This document shows positions 10,977 through 24,734 of a stretch of DNA of 64,000 nt, in pieces (within the stretch, counting starts at the first letter, position 1; each line of letters begins with the position of its first letter). The position numbers and the translations under genes are program-made. Under the pieces are notes generated by a model. It was not told where the DNA came from. It saw only the letters and a list, made by a program, of their open reading frames with translations, and made no database searches. The stretch covers positions 3,720,001 through 3,784,000 of the forward strand of contig CP075494.1 in NCBI GenBank assembly GCA_021613535.1. The letters run 5' to 3'. The stretch comes from Adineta vaga (taxonomy: Eukaryota > Rotifera).

Positions 10977-13900
10977 ATGATGATTGGGAATGATCAATTC
11001 TGGATTGAAATTCTTCGTGATTATAATGTCGATCAAATGCTTTCATTACCTTATGATCGAAAACACATTTCTGTGAAGAGTCGTTCTAATCAAGTATGGT
11101 CAACTACATTCAATTTCGATTTAAAATTATTACAAATATTTCGACAGTGTACAACAAAACTAAAAACAACACTTGAAAACTTAATTTTTACGATCTATTA
11201 CATTTTTCTATTTAAAATCACAAATGATGATACAGACTTCTGGATTGGACGAAATTTTACCGATAAATATGATCATAGAATTCCATTTTATCTACGTGTT
11301 GATCCTCATTTGACGTTTATTGAACTTCTCAATCGCGTAACTAAAATGTCAACACGCACCAAACAACATGCACATGTTCCACTACTGATCAAATCAACTT
11401 TGTTTCCTATAGTTTTTAATTTCCACACTGTCAATTGTGATACCATAGAACCAAGCATATTTGATCTTTGTTTAACAGCTATTTACAGCGAAGAATCGAA
11501 TAATTTGCAATGCCAGATCAATGGATCATCTGATATATTTGATCATATCACATTACAAAAATTATCACAACGATTTCATCTTCTCTGTCAACAATTATTC
11601 ATTTCTTCTTTTGATCTTCATACACAACCCATCTATCAACTATCTATCATCTTACCCGATGAACAACGACTGCTCCAACAGATCCATAATATAGATACAA
11701 CCATATCAAACGATACATCGATCACAATTCCTCAACTGTTTAGTCAACAAGCTATGAAATATCCTCACAAGATCGCTGTTACATTAGATCAAGCATCGCT
11801 CACCTATTCTGAATTATTCCATCGAGCGAAACAATTATCTTTCACTCTTATTGATAGTTACAATGTTCAATCAGGTGATATCATCTGTCAATGTATTGAG
11901 CGAAGTATCGAAATGATCATTGGCATTTTGGCAATCATGATGTCAGGTGGAATCTATGTTCCATTGAATCCATCTGATTCATCTCAACGATTAGATTCAC
12001 TCATTCAACAAATCAAACCAAAATTAATACTGACACATCATCGATCAGCTTCTTCGTCTCTTTCACACAAACCTGGCATTTCCTCAGTTAATATTAATGA
12101 GATTATCAATCGTAACAACGAATGCGAAGAACTGCCTCCTGTCTCAATAACAGGAGAATCCATCTCAAATATAATTTTCACATCAGGATCAACTGGTGTT
12201 CCAAAAGGTGTTCAGATTCGTCATCGAAATTTCGTTTCTTATATGAAAACACAATGCTTTGATGATAGAGATACTATTCTTCAATTGGCAAGTTGTTCAT
12301 TCGATGTTCATTTAGATGAGATTCTTTGTTCCCTTTGTCTTGGTGGAAATCTTGTTTTACTTCGAGAAAATGGTCATCTTGATTTTGATTATATAACAAA
12401 GGTCATAGTTGATCAACATGTCACATTTATAGCACCAGTTCCCTCATGGATTGATGCATTATGTCAATATCTTCGAGCAAATACAGAGGCAAATGAAAGA
12501 ATGAGATCGATTCGATGGTGGTTCATTGGTGGTGAACAATTACTAAGCTCAACAATTCAACAACTGTTACCATTTGTTGATTCAGAATGTCATCTATTGA
12601 ATTCATATGGACCTGCTGAAATAACTGAAGCAGCAACATGTTATGAAATATGTCGTGATGATCTTAATGAAATGATAACGATCCCAATCGGTCAACCATT
12701 GAAAGGTTATCATATCTATTTAGTGGATGAATATCGACAAGAAGTGATACCAAATCAACAAGGTGAAATTATGATTGGAGGTGTTGGTGTGTTTGGTGGA
12801 TATTATCAGCGAGAAGATTTAACAGAAGAAGTACTAGTTGAGATGAATGGAGAAATGTTATAAGACCGGTGATTATTCGAATCGATGCGAAAAGTGGTGA
12901 TTTAATGTTTGTTGGAAGAAAAGATTTTCAAGTGAAACTTCGAGGACAACGCATTGAACTTGGTCATATCGAACATACTATAATAAAGTTTTCAACATCC
13001 ATATCGAACTGTATCGTGATAAAATATGTTTATCATGAACAGGAGCATCTTGTTGCTTACGTTGAAACACCATCAAATACGATCAAAGAGGAAGATTTAC
13101 ACGAGAAATGTTTATCAAATTTATCATCATATATGATTCCATCACTGTTTATTATTTTAGAGAAGTTTCCACTTTCATCGAATGGTAAAATCGATCGTAA
13201 GTCTTTGCCTTCACCTGACTTTAATTCATTGAGTAAAACGATAAATGAAGATATTGAATCAATGACTCCGATGGAAGTACGTGTACACCGATTATGGTGT
13301 GAAGTTTTGGATATGAAACAAATTTCTACGAAAAGACCTTTCTTCTCTCTTCATGGTACATCGTTATTATTTATGAAACTTTACAGTTTATATCAAATAG
13401 AATTTGGTATTGCTCCTCATATTGTAACCTGTTTACAACAAGCAACTATCAGTGAACATGCTCAACTTTTGACATTAGCTATTAATTCAAGTACCGGTTT
13501 ACATTATCAATCCTGGACTTGTTTGCACGTTGATCATGGTAAAATAAATGAATATTGTATATTGATTGATATGCTATAACTCTGTCATTTTAGCGAAAGT
13601 TTCATTTGCACAATCACGAATATTTCTGGATGAACAAATACGATTTCAGTCCTGGAATGAAGAGATGATTGCAATTTATAATCTTCCTCTTCTATGTCGT
13701 TTGTCGAAATCTTCTCTCTCAATCGAAGATCTTCGACAAACTCTTCGACAAATCACTGCAAAACATGCTATTCTACGTACATGCGTACGGCTAGATCCTA
13801 AAACTGGACATTTGTCACAATATATTCAACCCAATGATATCCAAGATTGGTTTAGTTTTGAAATAAGTATCATCGATGACAATAATGAATTGAAAACAAT

Positions 13901-16900
13901 TTTTAATCATGAAGTAATCAATCGAAAGCTTTTTGATATTGCTTTTGGTCGAGTTTTTCGATGTCATATTGTGCGTCAACGTTCATCCGTTGTCAATGCT
14001 ACCGACTTATTGTCGACAGATGATTGGATTATTTTTAATTTTCATCATATCGCCTTTGATGGAGAATCAGAACGAATCTTTCTTGACGATTTTCAACAAT
14101 TGTACAATCACAAACATCAAAAACAAGATAACGATAAACTACTGCAATATATTGATTGTAAGTAATAACTATAATCTATCTTATAGACAGCATATCTTTA
14201 GTCAGAAAATGGATTTGAATTTGTAAATTCTCGAGTAAAATTAGTTAAAACTATATAACGTGAAGATCTATTGTTTTATAGATTCCATTCATGAGCAACA
14301 TATTGATATGACAGCAGCTAAAATGTATTGGCGTCGAATTTTTAAAGATTATGAATTTAAAAAAACAACGATCTTGCCAGTCAATCGAAATTTTTCTTCA
14401 AACAGTATTTCCACTGGTGAAGGACTAAGTATTGAGATATATCTGACTGATCATATCGTTGAACGACTTATTACATATGCTTCAAGTGCCAATACTACTC
14501 TTTATCAAGTCTGTCTGACAATCTATTATGTCTTTCTATACAAACTATCTGGTGGTCGACGTGATATTCTAATTGGTATTGTACAGGCGAATCGGTATCG
14601 TCCAGAACTTCGACATATTATTGGCATGTTTGTGAATACATTACCGTTACTTATTCACATTGATCCATACGATACATTCGAACAAGTACTTTCTAAAGTA
14701 AAAACGATGATCTTCGAATCCCAACCTCATTCTAATTTACCATATCAGTCTATTATTGAACAATTACCTACGAAACGACTTAATCAATGTAATATAATTC
14801 AAACGATGTTTACTTTGGATGAATATCAAACAACAAAATCAACGTCTCAATTGAATCGTACATCTATTATTGAGCCTTATTCTATACATTATTTAGATGA
14901 GAATCTTGCTCAGATTGGAATTCCAACAAATGCACCTGCTATGTTTGATATAGAATTGTCTATGGAATATCTGACCAAGACATATTCCTTACGAACAAAT
15001 CTGTCTGTTTCAAACGAGCTTTGCGATTCATCAACACTGATCAAAATGGCTCGACAATTTCAGTTAGTTGTTGAACAATTTTCTCCGTCGACATCAATTT
15101 GTGATTTATCAATAATATTACCCGAAGAAGTAATACAACATGAACCAAAAACGATAACTAATTCCTTGACAGGTAATTTCAATCAGGTATCATTTATTTA
15201 TCAAATTACAGATGGATTTCTTTCTCTTGATCGTCTTCGACATGCTGTTCAGCTTGTTACTCTCAAACATAATTTAGTTGAAGTAGATACAGTTGATGTC
15301 TTATGTAATCCTTTACATCCTAATAGTTCCAATGGATATCAACAGAAAAATAACAATACAAATCTTCTTGAAAAGAGTGATACTATAGTTTTCAAATTTC
15401 ATCAGAGTGTATTGGATATTTTACCAATGAAAGTATTTTATCAAGAACTTTCTAAAGCATATGAATATGAAACAGCATTGATTAATAGCAATACAGCTGG
15501 TTATCATTTTGGGATGAGATTATGTTTGATTATCAATGGAAACGTTTATTCGATTTGGCAAGTGAAAAACATATTGGTGATACACTTACTGTCAGCTCTA
15601 CGTTTAATAGTGACCTAACAAACGCAATTCTGACTTATGTTTCAACAACAAATAGCTCTTCAATGGACTTATTCCTCGCAATTTATTATATATTTCTGTT
15701 TAAACTTGTCTTCAATCAAACCGATTTATGTGTTGGAATGCCTATCGATAATTTACATAAACTTGATCTGTAAGTTTATTTCTCATCTCATCTATCCATA
15801 AACGATATCATTCTATTATATAGCCTACCACTTCGGCTTCAACTTTATCCATCCGAAAACTTTGAATGTTGTCTGCAACGAGTAACTAAACTTTGTCAGA
15901 AGAGTTTATACTATGCTCACCATATTCATCGAGACGTCAAATTCTCATCATCAACTTATCTCGACATAGTTTTCAATTTTAAGAACAATTCTGACGAGAA
16001 TGAAACTATAAACAAAATTCGATTTCCTACTGCACAATTACAACAAATTCGATATGTTTCTGACACCAACCAATTGTATCATCATAGTGACCCTATACCA
16101 TCGAACTTTGATCTCTGTCTAACAGCAATCCATGATAAAACAATGAATACTTTTCAATATCAATTCGAGGGATCATCTGATATATTTGATCATACCACAT
16201 TACAAAAATTATCACAACGATTTCATCTTCTCTGTCAACAATTATTCATTTCTTCTTTTGATCTTCATGCACAACCCATCTATCAACTATCTATCATCTT
16301 ACCCGATGAACAACGACTGCTCCAACAGATCCATAATATAGATACAACCATATCAAACGATACATCGATCACAATTCCTCAACTGTTTAGTCAACAAGCT
16401 ATGAAATATCCTCACAAGATCGCTGTTACATTAGATCAAGCATCGCTCACCTATTCTGAATTATTCCATCGAGTGAAACAATTATCTTTCACTCTTATTG
16501 ATAGTTACAATGTTCAATCAGGTGATATCATCTGTCAATGTATTGAGCGAAGTATCGAAATGATCATTGGCATTTTGGCAATCATGATGTCAGGTGGAAT
16601 CTATGTTCCATTGAATCCATCTGATTCATCTCAACGATTAGATTCACTCATTCAACAAATCAAACCAAAATTGATACTGACACATCATCGATCATCTTCT
16701 TCATCTCTTTCAAACAAATCTGACATTTCCTCAGTTAGCATTGATGAGATTATCAATCGTAACAACGAATGCGAAGAATTACCTTCTGTCTCAATAACAG
16801 GAGAATCCATCTCAAATATAATTTTCACATCAGGATCAACTGGTATCCCAAAAGGTGTTCAGATTCGTCATCGAAATTTTATTTCTTTTATTAAAACACA

Positions 16901-19900
16901 TTCTTACGATGATAGAGATACTATTCTTCAATTGGCAAGTTGTTCGTTTGATGTTCATTTAGATGAGATTCTTTGTTCATTATGTCTTGGTGGAAATCTT
17001 GTTTTACTTCGAGAAAATGGTCATCTTGATCTTGATTATCTGACAAAGGTCGTGGCTGATCATCATGTCACATTCATAACACCTGTTCCATCAATGATTG
17101 ATGCATTATGTCAATATCTTCGAGCAAATACACAGGCAAATGAAAGAATGAGATCGATTCGATGGTGGTTCATTGGTGGTGAACAATTATTTAGCCCAAC
17201 AGTACAACAATTGCTACCATTTATTGGTCCAGAATGCCATCTATTGAATTCATATGGACCAGCTGAAGTAACAGAGGCATCAACAATCTATGAAATATGT
17301 CGTGATGATCTTAATGAAATGATAACGATCCCAATCGGTCAACCATTGAAAGGTTATCATATCTATTTAGTGGATGAATATCGACAGGAAGTGATACCAA
17401 ATCAACAAGGTGAAATTGTGATCGGAGGTGTTGGCGTGTTTGGTGGATATTATCAGCGAGAAGATTTAACAGAAGAAGTATTGGTTGAGATGAATGGAGA
17501 GACATGTTATAAGACCGGAGATTATGGTCGAATCGATGCGAAAAGTGGTGAATTAATGTTTGTTGGAAGAAAAGATTTTCAAGTGAAACTTCGTGGACAA
17601 CGTATTGAATTATCAATGATAGAATCGGTGATTCTTCAATCATCATCGGAAATCTTGAATTGTATTGTGATTAAAGAAGATTCCTCAAATGACAGTTATT
17701 TATGTGCTTACGTGAAAACAAGAGAAAATGCAGATACAAAGCGCATTGGCGATGAATTAATGAGAATGTGTCATAATCAGTTACCTTCGTATATGATTCC
17801 TTCGAAATGGATGTGCATTACTGAGTTTCCATTGAATTCAAATGGTAAAGTTGATCGACAAAAACTATCAAATCTTTCACAAATTGTAAATTTACCATCT
17901 GTATATCAGCCAATAGTTGCACCATTATCGTGTTTAGAAAAAAAATTAGAAGATATTTTTGTACGTGCTTTTACTTTGAAGACATCACCAGATATATTAA
18001 AATCATTTGGACAATTAGGTGGAACATCGTTGGGTGCAATGCATGCATTGATCTTAATTCGACAAGAAATATATGAACAAATAGATATTAGTCTTCTCTT
18101 TGCTAATCCTTCAATACGACAATTAGCTTCAGTATTAGAACCTCTTTTAGCGAATGTAAAATCGATTGAAGTAGAAAACGAAGATGAGAAAAACTTTTCT
18201 ATTCGACCTAATTCATCATGGCTCATTGAAACACTTGGAATTATTCTACTCGCATGGCAATGGTTATGGCCATTCTATTTCACAAGTCAATCAAATATTT
18301 ATATGTTTCGCTTATTGTTCATTCCATTAATACATTTATTCCAATATCTATTATTTGTTAAACTTCTTGATGCATCATCTTTACATGGTAGTGATAGTTT
18401 ATATTCCTGGCGTTATTATCGTTTATGGTTTTTACGACGTCAATGGTCTTTAAATACATATTGGTTAGGATATCTGTTTGGTACACGATTTTATAATAGT
18501 TATCTTCGTTTCTGTGGCGCTCGTATTAGTAAAACAGCGTGTATTTATACAAGTCAGATTGATGCACCTTGGTTGATTGAAATAGGAGATTGTAGTTATA
18601 TTGGTGAAGAAGTTGTTCTTTCGTCGATGAGTTATCATGATTGCATTTATGAATTACATCAAATTCGTATCGGATCTCATTGTTCAATCGAAACAAGAAG
18701 CGTTTTACATGACAGAGTTGATATGCATGATGGAATATTTATAGCACCATTAACATCTGTTACGGGTCAAATTCTTGGAAATGATGGTGGTGATATTCAC
18801 CTTTCAAGTGAAACTGCTATTCTCAAGCATTCGATATTTCAATTATTGATGATTCTATTAATGATTTCTATACATGCATTGATTTTCGAAATAAGTTGGT
18901 ATGCAATATCTTGTATATCTATTTGTTGGTTTATTTGGTCAATCGTTGGTGCCATTATGAGTTTATTCTTTCTTCGATTTGTGGTTGGTCATGTGGAAGA
19001 AAAGTTTTCTCATCCATTAAGCTCCTGGTCATTTCTTCGTCGGTTTTGGTTACGTCATTTAGTTCTTCATTCATTTCATCCATGTTTATCGACTAGTTTT
19101 GATGGATTCAATTCGTTTACTCCATTCATTCTTCGTTGGTTAGGTGCAACAATTGAAAATAATCATATTGAAATCGCAGATTTCGTTCCACTTCTTTCCA
19201 TTCCATCCAATCTATTAACAATCAAATCGGATGTAACAACAACATCAGAGATTTGTTTTGTTCCATATGATACAACAATCGATGGTCTATGTATTGTTAC
19301 TGGTCCAATTGAAATAAATCGTCGAGTATTTCTTGGAAATAATTGTCTTCTACAATCAGGTGTTTCGATCCCTGAAGATGTTCTGATTGGTTCTTTAACA
19401 CGAATTGATTCAACAACAATGATTCTTCCAGGTGATATCCTTCTTGGTGTTCCTGCTCAATCGATGCCATTTATTTTGTCGGATGTTGATGAAACACGAA
19501 AGATTTCTAATGATTTTCCGCGAATAGTAATTGAATGTATTCATTTTATTTTACTTGATCTATGTCTTTCATTTACTGTAATGAACACGACTAGTTTTAA
19601 TCAATTTTTATTAATGGTACTAATCTGTTGGTTGATTTATTCATTTCTTCTTTATATTATCTATATGTATTACATGAATAATAACACTTCGGAATCCAAT
19701 TGGAAAATAACATTAGCAATGATATTCTATTCTCAATATACGAAATACATAGGTCGTTTTCTCGGTAGTACACAATGGCTTATCTTTATTCTTCGTCAAT
19801 TTGGTGCACAGATTGGTAATGATGTGATTATTGATGAGATGAATTCCTTATATGATGTTCATCTAATTACTATTGATGATCATGCACGCTTATCATCGAC

Positions 19901-21008
19901 ATGTCAGATACAGGTAAAGATTATTTCTTTTATTTACATTTGATCTAACTTTCTTCTTGAAATATAGTGTCATACATTTGAACATCGTCAATTAAAACTT
20001 CGTCCAGTTAAAATTGGTTCCCATTGTATTTTAAAAGATATGTCATTTGTTTTACCAGGTGTCGAATTTCTTGGTTATAATTATTTACATCCTTGTTCAC
20101 TTGCTTTACCTCATGATCAATTTAAATTACATACAGATTGGTCTGGATCACCAACAAAACGTTTGATTGTTCATTATGGAATTCAACCACCAAGATTCAT
20201 TCTTGCTAACCGACAATCATCCATAGATAACTATGTTGTTGTTGTTGCACGAACTGATGATGATATACTTATTCTTTATTTTGGAGAGAACGGATGGACA
20301 AGTTGGCAATCCGGTCTGAATTTACGACAACCCTGTCGACCAAGTTATATTTATATAAGATTATTTTTTACATCATTCTTATGCAATTCAAAACCGAAAC
20401 GTATTCTTATCGTTGGTCTTGGTGGTGGAATATGGCCTATGCTTATTCGACATTATTTTCCGACAGTTATTATTGATGTGGTTGAAATTGATCAAACAGT
20501 AATTGATTTAGCAAACGAGTTCTTTGGAATTGAAGAAGAACAAACAAAGAATAATTACTTGAATTTGATTACAGATGATGGATATCATTATGTTAAGAAA
20601 ACAGCTCATCGATATGATATGATTTTTATTGACGCATTTTTAGAAGATACAATTCCTGCTCAGATTAATAGTCAACAATTTGTTCTCAATTTACATCGAA
20701 TTTTAAATAATAATGGTTGTTTAATTACAAATGTCAATGTTCCATCAACTATTGACTTTGATCGAATTGTTCAAAGACTTACATCCGTATTTGAATCAAA
20801 CATATTATTAGCTCATACAAATACGATTGAAAATGCACGTGTGATCATTTCAGGAAATCAATCGTCTTTAACATCAATATCTTCACGAACAGAAACCATT
20901 CAACAAGCCGAACGATTCGAAATAGAAACACATTTAGAGTTTAGTTTTTCACATTTAATTTCTCTTGCATATCATGGTTTAATCAATAAGAAAATAATAG
21001 AAACTTGA
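10977..21008 (+). CDS. Non-ribosomal peptide synthetase with Pls-like membrane terminus and methyltransferase; frame broken twice
   Basis: Exons: 10977-13538, 13594-14157, 14282-15769, 15824-19913, 19968-21008; introns are 54-124 bp, GT..AG. Order: a C-terminal half condensation domain; A1 (FTSGSTGVPKGV, NSYGPAE, NGKID); carrier T1 (FSLHGTSLLF); C2 with an intact HHIAFDG; a third C domain whose active site is HQSVLDI, so probably inactive; A2 (YKTGD, NGKVD); T2 (LGGTSLGAM). A terminal region follows with several membrane helices and hexapeptide left-handed beta-helix turns, as in polylysine synthetases (TIGR02353 type). Last is a class I methyltransferase, spermidine-synthase-like (ILIVGLGGGIW, DVVEID, DDGYHYV). 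No thioesterase is present. Frame is lost at 12852-12877 by two 2-bp deletions relative to A2, within the YKTGD region, and again near 15490-15510. Bdelloid NRPS genes are considered bacterial acquisitions. Whether this copy is functional is doubtful unless the indels are sequence errors. Confidence 0.85.
11523..12960 (+). repeat. Adenylation-domain repeat, copy 1
   Basis: Nearly identical to 16170-17609. Offset is 4647 with no gaps from 11523 to about 12852; after that copy 1 lacks 2 bp near 12853 and 2 bp near 12876. The first several hundred bases differ at only a few sites, many of them silent. Both A domains therefore have almost the same predicted substrate pocket, including the Asp of SFDVHLDE that normally anchors the amino group. 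This points to recent duplication or gene conversion. Confidence 0.9.
16170..17609 (+). repeat. Adenylation-domain repeat, copy 2
   Basis: Intact partner of the repeat at 11523-12960. It keeps the uninterrupted CYKTGDYGRIDAKSG stretch that is broken in copy 1, so it serves as the internal reference for the lesion. Confidence 0.9.
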
Positions 21009-21751
21009 AATAAAGTAAAACTCGTAAACTTCTATTCAGATCTACATGTATTTATATCATCATAACATCGATCGCGTATGACTATAGAGAACGAACATAA
21101 ACATCAGTTTGACTCTACTAATATTAATATCTTAACATTTGAAAATAATTGAAGTTTCTGATAGGATATGGAAGGTTGAATCTCTTTCTTTCATTATCTG
21201 ATGAAACAAGTAAGGATATGTAAGTCTATGTTTTACTCTCCAAAAACATATATTTTTGAACATTGCTCATCATCGGCAACTCATAAAGAAAATTAACTTC
21301 TCAAGGTTAAATTCTTATAAGTGATTCAATCAGACGAAATATCATTGGATGCGAGTATGAGTAGAACAGGCTAGTTTCATCTACACTCACGTTCTGTTTT
21401 AATGTGTAAGATGGACAGATTTGTAAACAATCGTCATACAGGGAGAATGGAGGAAAAACATGCAAAATGGTTATTTTTCTTACTTTTGTCTTTCATATAT
21501 ATATACCTAACCACGTTTTCTTTTCCTGTGATGATGAAAACGACCTTGTAGTACGAAACGTGAATGAATAATACAAAAGATGTTTCTTTCAAAAATTGCG
21601 ATTGATTGTAGTTACATATTCATTGAGCTCAAAGTATGCTACTTTTCTGGAGTTATTGTAGTAATTGAAACTCCATATGTTTTTATTTATTGCTTTTTCT
21701 TTATCAATCATAAAATGAATTATTCTATTGAATATAAATTACATTGTAGAA
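21009..21751. other. Intergenic, no gene seen
   Basis: Between the NRPS stop and the glucanotransferase ATG. AT-rich; contains short ORFs without recognisable content. A weak inverted TG/CA-rich pair (GATGCGAGTATGAGTAG at ~21349 and CTACACTCACGTTC at ~21380) may be a decayed copy of the foldback family. Confidence 0.4.
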
Positions 21752-23531
21752 ATGAACGGAACACGTGTATCTGGTATACTATTACATATCACAAGTCTAC
21801 CGAGTCCATATGGTATTGGTGATGTTGGCCCAGAAGCATATAAGTTTGTAGATTTTTTGCATGAAACTAAACAAGATATATGGCAGATATTACCTTTAAC
21901 ACCTACTGAACAATGTTCACCATATTCTAGTGTATCAGCATTTGCAGGTAATCAATTATTAATTAGTCCTGATAAATTATATGATATGAAATTATTGACA
22001 AAAGAAGATTTAATTATACCATCTAAATTCGAATTCAATGATCAATATGTAAAATTTAAACAAGTGACAGAATATAAATATGAAATTTTGAAAAAAGCAT
22101 TTGCAAATTTTAAACAACAGGAAAAACATGCTGATAATTTATTAAAAGAATTTCGTCAATCGGAACATTATTGGCTTGATGACTATTCATTATATATGAC
22201 AATTAAAGAACAACAAAATAAGAAATCATGGTCAGAATGGAAACATGAATTAAAATATCGTCAAAAGGAAATGTTAGAAGAAATAAATGAAACACAACAG
22301 AATTTAATTGAATATTATATTTTTATTCAATATATATTTCATCAACAATGGACACAATTAAAAACATACGCCAATAATTTGAATGTTAAATTTATTGGTG
22401 ATATGCCTATTTATGTTGACTATAATTCTGCTGATGTATGGGCAAATACACAAATATTTCAATTAGATAATGAAACATTACTTCCAACAGTCGTTTCAGG
22501 TAATTAATTAGCAAAGTTTCATTAAGATTATATCATACTTTATTTCTAGGATTTCCACCGGATGATTGTAGTACAGAGGGTCAAAATTGGAATATGCCAA
22601 TTTATAATTGGAACGATAATTCAAAAAAGTCCGACGTCTTTCGTTGGTGGATAAAACGATTAGAAAAAACATTGAAAATGGTTGATATTGTACGTATGGA
22701 TCATTTTCGTGGTCTGGAATCATATTGGTCAATTCCTGTCGATGAAAATCATATTCCTTTAAAACCAAAAGATGGTGAATGGGTAAAAGGCCCGTATGTA
22801 TAGTAGAAATCATAGAAATATTATTTGAATACTTTGTTGATTATGTTTAGAGGAACTGAATTTTTCAATACGATTTTCGATACATTAGGAAAAGATTTAC
22901 CTCTTATCGTTGAAGATCTTGGTAATATAACAAAGGAAATCACTGAATTACGTAATCAGTTCAATCTGACTGGTATACGAATATTACAATTTGCATTTAC
23001 TTTTCAACCAGATAATTTACATTTACCACATAATTATATCAAAACTGCGTTGCGTATACAGGCACACATGATACTCTAACAGTAGTTGGATGGTGGACTC
23101 ACCATGCATCGGATGATGAAAAGACGAATTTTTTGGACTATATCAACATACCGATAATGCATGATGACGATGATCATGAGAAAATAAATAATCAAGATAT
23201 TGTGATTTCATATTTGGATAAACATATTAATTGGTATTTTATACAAATGATATTAGGAACAGTTGCTAATACTGCTGTTATTTATTTTCAAGATATTCTT
23301 GGTTTAGATAATGATTCAAGAATGAATGATCCATCTCTGGGTAAGTTTGAAAAAAATCATGTTCAAATCATTATTTTCTCATATTTTCTTTTAGCATCAA
23401 ATCCAGATTATGATGGTCCACAGAATTGGACATGGCGATTTACTTGGCCGATGTTGGAAGATAATTTTCGAAAGAAACTAAGGTTCTTTACAAATATATA
23501 CAATCGAGATGGTTTAAACAAAAAATTATAG
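21752..23531 (+). CDS. malQ: 4-alpha-glucanotransferase (GH77, MalQ/DPE1 type), one frameshift
   Basis: Transfers alpha-1,4-glucan segments between malto-oligosaccharides. ATG 21752 gives the family start VSGILLHITSLPSPYGIGD. Exons: 21752-22499, 22550-22793, 22851-23340, 23395-23531; introns of 50-57 bp keep frame. All three GH77 catalytic sites are visible: the nucleophile Asp in RMDHFRG, the acid/base Glu in IVEDLG, and the third Asp in YTGTHD. The C terminus QNWTWRF is also typical. Frame is lost at about 23045 inside a four-A run, just before the YTGTHD block (apparent loss of one A), so the fragment from 23050 reads in another frame. Animals normally use a glycogen-debranching enzyme of another family, so acquisition from bacteria or plants followed by intron gain is likely (inference). 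The frameshift may be a homopolymer error. Confidence 0.88.
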
Positions 23532-23653
23532 ACTGTTTTCGCTTATAATCCAGCAAATTTTATTTACTCTCTTTCTTCTGTATTTCAATACATTATCATT
23601 TTTTTGAATTGACCACACGTTTTTGAGTGTGAGCAAAGGCAAACTCTAGGAGC

Positions 23654-24734
23654 TTACAAATAAACTGGCTGTCCACTTCGCACAGATTCATCACAAGCAA
23701 AAGCGATGTGTAAGCTGTTAACGGCATCTTGCAGGTGATCTGTCAAATTGAGATCATCTTGAATAGCCTTCAGAAAATACTGTTGTTCCCGTATACATAA
23801 TTCTTGATGATCTGGCTCGTCCTGCATATCAATCCAAGTATCATCTTGCGCGAATTGATTGGCATCATTCAGTGAAGCATGATGTACTCGTAAAGATTCA
23901 GCATTAGTATGCATATCCACCTTATCAGATTTACCATCGGCACCAGCGGTCCTGGCGACAATCGATACACAACCTTTTGGTCCAATTACGTCTTTCACAA
24001 AGAAAGCGGTTTGGCTCATCATCGGACCCCAACCAGCTTCATACCAGCCTATAGAACCATCTGCGAATCGAATCTGCAATTGACCATAGTTATAGTTATT
24101 CTCCGGTATCTCATCAGTTAACCGTGCTCCAATGGCATTGACCTGAATAGGCTTTGAACGAGTCATCTGACACATTATGTCTATGTAATGTACTCCACAA
24201 TCAACAATTGGACTAAGACTTTTCATTAAATTCTTATGAACAATCCACATATTGTCATGGCTTTGTTGATTCAAATTCATTCGCATTACTTGGTTTACCT
24301 AATCCTTGAGCTAATTCTACAAATTTTGTCCAGGAAGGATGATGGCGTAAGATATAGCCAACAACTACTTTTTTCCTAGCCATTTCTGCCGCTTTTACTA
24401 TTCGTTTGGCACCTTCCACTGTGTCAGCAAGAGGTTTCTCAATAAATACATGGCAACCATGTTCAAGTGCCATGACAGCAAATGCTTCATGAGTATCAGG
24501 ATAAGTTGAAATACAAACGGCATCTGGTTTTGTGCTGATCAACGCAATCTTAATATCATCGAATAGAGCATAACTACCACCTAATTGTTCATTAAGGACG
24601 TCTTTACTTTTTCCAGTGGAGACCAGGCCACAAATTTCGAATCCAGACAACAGCGAATAAGCTTTGGCATGAGCTGCACCCATGTTTCCACATCCAACAA
24701 CAAGAATACGCACTGTATTAGATGTATTTGACAT
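23654..24734 (-). CDS. Gfo/Idh/MocA-family NAD(P)-dependent oxidoreductase, frameshifted
   Basis: ATG 24734 starts MSNTSNTVRILVVGCGNMG, where GCGNMG is the dinucleotide-binding loop of the Rossmann domain. VFIEKPLADT contains the conserved EKP lysine, and the C-terminal part has GVHYIDIMCQM, matching the family motif with the catalytic His (DxGxHxxD type). Family members oxidise or reduce sugars, inositols and related compounds; the substrate here is unknown. The two halves (24255-24734 and 23654-24286) are in different frames, with the shift near 24280 just after GLGKP; no homopolymer is present there and no intron fits. The gene is intronless and visibly richer in G and C than its neighbours, consistent with relatively recent bacterial or fungal origin. 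Confidence 0.8.

Noticed and set aside
13539-13593. Apparent frameshift in the NRPS between T1 and C2
   Set aside because: A canonical 55-bp GT..AG intron restores the frame (HVDH joined to AKVSFAQSR), so it is not a lesion.
14158-14281. Apparent break and separate small ORF inside C2
   Set aside because: Explained by a 124-bp intron (GTAAGT..TTATAG) that keeps frame.
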